The position numbers and the translations under genes were made by a program. From positions 2,113,501-2,177,500 of the forward strand of contig VICG01000006.1 in assembly GCA_008692225.1 (NCBI GenBank): a stretch of 64,000 nt of DNA, written 5' to 3'. This document shows, one piece after another, positions 60,843-64,000 of this stretch. The notes beneath the pieces are model-generated. The model did no database searches. It saw only the letters and a list, made by a program, of their open reading frames with translations, and was not told the DNA's origin. Each line of letters begins with the position of its first letter. The first letter of the stretch is position 1. The stretch is from Monilinia fructicola (Eukaryota; Ascomycota; Leotiomycetes; Helotiales; Sclerotiniaceae).

Positions 60843-61580
60843 ATGAGGTTCTCTTCTATTCTTTTAGTGCTCTCTACACTCACATTCTCTACCGCTTTGC
60901 CTGTTTTCCAATCCCGATCCACCGCTGGGTTGTTTGTTCGCGAAGGAAACTCTACTTCGGCGTTATTTGGCAATTCCACTTCCTCGGCGGTATCTGCATC
61001 TTCAGCATCTTCTGGTACTGCAAAGCCAACCACGACAACCAACTTGGCGGATCTGAACGAGGATCCCGCCAAAACAAAGGCGGTTTTCGGGGCGGTCAAA
61101 GGGTCACCTCAGCACAAGTACAGTCGGCAGTGTCGGGATTTGCCAACGATGCCAACACAGTATCAGCGGCCTTGAATAAACTTCCCAGCATGACGGATCC
61201 ATTTCAAATCTCTGCACTTGCCGGACAAGCATTCAATGCAGAATCTAATGAGGATTCTCAGAGAGCAGTTCTCTTCGCTGCGGCAGGAAATGCAGGTGCT
61301 TCAGCAAACAGCAAGATAGTTCAAAATACACCCACTGTTCTCAATGGCTTGAAGGCTATGATGACGGCTCCTTCAGTCTTCTCCGTCAAGGCTAATGTGG
61401 CTTCGATTCAAGCTGCTCGGTAAGCTCTATTCCGTGTCCACCTGACCTCCAGATCTTTAGCTAATGAGTCACAGAAATCCAAATATCCTCCCTAGTATCA
61501 CACAACTCTCAAATGCAGCGTTAGGCGCAATGGGCTTACCTCCGACGGCGCAGAAATTTCCGGCGACTGGAACAAGATAG
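60843..61580 (+). CDS. Small secreted protein of unknown function, one frame break
   Basis: The N-terminus MRFSSILLVLSTLTFSTALP is a classical signal peptide, probably cleaved near ALP-VFQ. A Ser/Thr/Ala linker with Asn glycosylation sites (GNSTSALFGNSTSSAV) follows. After a frame change the sequence continues with QRVTSAQVQSAVSGFANDAN and TVSAALNKLPSM, an Ala-rich helical domain, and, after a 55-nt intron (61420-61474), NPNILPSITQLSNAALGAMG. The break is best explained by a missing C in the CCC run near 61070 (codons NEDP). Adding it gives 227 aa and a whole number of codons. I do not recognise the family; it resembles fungal small secreted or cell-wall-associated proteins, and an effector role is only a possibility. 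Confidence 0.75.
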
Positions 61581-63619
61581 GCGGGCCTTGCGTTCTATGT
61601 ACCAACCTGTTTAAAATATTAATTTATTCCTCCTCTCAAGATATGGAGGACGGTGCTTGATAGGATAATTTAAACATTTATCTTGCCGTAGTTTCACTTT
61701 TCTGTGTGCACATTTTCTTTCTCTTATGTGGATAGGGTCGGCGGGCGTTATTTTGTAGATTGACAATTAAGATACCACGACTGGCGTTTCTGAGAAGGGA
61801 AGGGAAATGCTAAAATATTTTTATTGGGTCTGGGTTGTTGATGGAGTGTTAGATTCGATGACTGGCGCATGAAAATAAAAGTATTATGATAAAATAAATG
61901 CGCCTTGAGATTCCGTCACGAAGTGTAGATTTGAGTGAATGTGTTATGTTTTTGGAATGGGATGGATAGGTATGTAGGATTGCAAACCTCGTAATATCTT
62001 ATTTTAGTAGAGATGTTCATGCTTCCAAGGTTGTCCAAATTAATTAACCAAACAATTTGGACTTTGGTCTCGTTTTCCCAGGATGATCATATTGATTGAC
62101 TGTTAGTTGACCAGATGTCTTTTTGGGATTTGGAAGTGCGATGTCGCACCATTGAGGTGAGTGTGGACTTGAAGTTCACCCAGGTATGATGCTTTCATCA
62201 GATGAACGGTGAAAGTCATTGTGTTCTAATAGATATCTCAAGGATGAACTGTAGATCTGAAGCGACCTTTAAGAGAACAATTGGAAGACCAAAAGCCCAA
62301 GGTGATACATAGCTTGTGCAATGAGCCGGAAGAAAATTGACCAGCCTCGGTATGACTAACTAGAACTTCGAGATGGCTTGATTGACTCCTCACACTGTCA
62401 GATGCAAGGAAATTATTTGCTTGCGCTTGAGAGTTTGGGGGAGCTGTGTTGAAGCCGGAGTTGGCTTCGTTTGGATCTCGCTTGGGGAGGATGGAGGACC
62501 TGGAATGGAGTGCGGCTAAATGCTACTCTCATACTTTCACTACCCACCTCAGTATGTTGTGATTACAAAACCCATGTATTCGACTCCACTATGAGAGCGA
62601 AGATGCAAAGAGGCTATATGTCCCTAAACATCTTCTGGATCTTTCTGGGGAAACAGCGCGCTTTCATACTCGATGATGGGCTATTCTTGAAACCGCGAAT
62701 CGAATAATACGACTCCCTGAGGTGCATTCATAGAACACGGTAGATCGGACATTCAGATCTAATTATTCTCTTTTGCCGAATCTCTCGATATTACGATGGG
62801 GTACAATTAAATTGAGTGCATCAAGTGCACCGGGATACCAGATCCCTTTGACGAAAACATCGACTGTAGCATCGACTTAGAAATAACAACGCACATTTTA
62901 ACGCCAAACCCGAGGATACACAGACACCTCCCAGGGCCATTGTCAGGTTGTTGGTGCGATATATATCTCAGAGTAGCATGCATAATCGAGGGATGTCAAA
63001 GTGTACATGGTCGGAGTATGGAGCATCCCAGATCCCATTTTTGACGTTCCGGATTTTTGCTCGTTTCGAATCTTACTTGCGACGAGCGTCTTTTTGGTAG
63101 ATCATGGATTTGATATGAAATAGCGACTTGGAGAACTTGGGTGAGCTGTGGCTTCAGGTTCTTATGGAGCGATGATGGAAGTTTTTATGTGGTGAAAAAT
63201 TTCTATCATTATGATCTACGATGATGGAGTTTAGTTGCGAGATTATGCGATGGTAGTTCCTGTCAAGCATATGAGTTGATATTGGGTGAGATGATTCCGA
63301 GATATATCTCTGGAATGGTGGGCTGGGATGTTTTATGAGTTATGTGCTGGTATTTTGAGATGCTGTGTCTGTTGCATGGATTTCTGTACCTGGGATGTTT
63401 CTTGAAGTCTAGCACTACAGTATGATGATTCAAAAGATCAGGGTGAAGAAAGTGGATGAAAAATAAATATCAATTCTTTCTAGTAAATGTAAAATTGTAA
63501 AATCTTCTATTTATATTTCCTAGCATTTCATAACTTTACCGGCTTTAATATGATATTGTCTATCAGCCTGACTGAAGGTCCACCAGACAAACCAAGATCT
63601 TCTCCTGCTTGTGGTGCTT
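61581..63619. other. Intergenic, nothing recognised
   Basis: Tail-to-tail spacer between the secreted protein gene and pantoate-beta-alanine ligase, about 2 kb of balanced composition. The 78-codon frame at 62471-62707 and others have no recognisable features. Confidence 0.5.
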
Positions 63620-64000
63620 CTACTGTAGCATCTTTATGGCGCCACTCAAAATTGCGCCTTTCGTTTCGTCAACCTCTTGGATTTCTTCCATAGTCTCTGG
63701 ATCTGCCAATGAAATGTAATCCACTTCGAATCTTACTCGTTCCTCTGGTCTTAACTGATATTGTTCCATCAACAATAATTTTCGCCAATTCCAATGCAGG
63801 TCCTAACAGGTTCATCTCTTGATCGATGCCCGAGTTTATACCCTTGCTCCGCAACTTGGAGTATTTTAGATAGTGCTGTAGCTACATTTCTTCTTCTCTT
63901 ACCCAAATAAACATTTCTTGAGCTTAATGCTAAACCATCATGCTCTCTTTGGGTATCCCCAATGACAACCTTTGTATCCATACAAAAGTCCTTGACCATC
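63620..64000 (-). CDS. Pantoate-beta-alanine ligase, 3' part only, several frame breaks
   Basis: This is the C-terminal portion of pantothenate synthetase (PanC; Pan6 in yeast), which joins pantoate and beta-alanine with ATP. The gene runs off the right edge. At the edge the frame reads REHDGLALSSRNVYLGKRRR, the family's conserved substrate-binding block (DGLALSSRN). It then breaks at a GGG run near 63834, where the next frame gives EMNLLGPALELAKIIVDG, and again near 63775, where the final frame gives RPEERVRFEVDYISLADPET and MEEIQEVDETKGAILSGAIK before the TAG at 63620-63622. At least two shifts are needed, and a further one-base loss in AAG near 63822 is likely. All conserved segments are present in order, so the underlying gene is probably intact. 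Confidence 0.82.

Overview
The window looks like nuclear DNA of a filamentous ascomycete (Pezizomycotina). Genes carry several short GT-AG introns of about 46-90 nt, and fungal-type families are present: a HET-domain protein, a HET-C2 glycolipid transfer protein, a Zn2Cys6 regulator, the 2EXR family and a CENP-L/Fta1 kinetochore protein. Gene-bearing stretches of balanced base composition alternate with extremely AT-rich, repeat-filled blocks that look mutated by repeat-induced point mutation (RIP). A leotiomycete, perhaps related to Sclerotiniaceae, is my guess; this is inference and not shown by the sequence.

Layout. 1-6.1 kb is an AT-rich block of nested inverted-repeat elements, a solo LTR and a hexamer satellite. 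6.8-16.7 kb holds an unrecognised coiled-coil protein, a GRE2-like reductase, a HET-C2 type glycolipid transfer protein and a 2EXR protein, with an AT block at 13.0-13.6 kb. 16.7-22.4 kb is microsatellites followed by a second AT-rich transposon graveyard. 22.9-44.98 kb is the main gene island: METTL16-type RNA methyltransferase, macro-domain hydrolase, glutaminyl-tRNA synthetase, MFS transporter, HET-domain protein, amidase, PQ-loop membrane protein, Zn2Cys6 regulator and isochorismatase-like hydrolase. 46-47.5 kb is a decayed DUF6604-like gene. 50-51.5 kb is AT-rich and holds a third copy of an element seen at 2-3.8 kb. 53.6-64 kb holds a Whi5-like disordered protein, the Fta1/CENP-L subunit, a secreted protein and a truncated pantoate-beta-alanine ligase at the right edge.

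Two themes stand out. First, at least four families of short TA-flanked inverted-repeat elements and two solo LTRs with perfect 5-bp target duplications can be dated relative to one another by nesting. Second, six conserved genes (at 10.2-11.6, 14.0-15.0, 15.6-16.7, 57.6-58.6, 60.8-61.6 and 63.6-64 kb) are each broken by one or more single-base length changes, mostly in short homopolymer runs. Correcting them restores whole-codon gene models, while long genes such as GlnRS, the MFS transporter, amidase and HET protein are clean. I read this mostly as uncorrected assembly error.

I see no operon-like pathway cluster. The genes are largely independent housekeeping or accessory functions. I found no CRISPR array, rRNA or tRNA.
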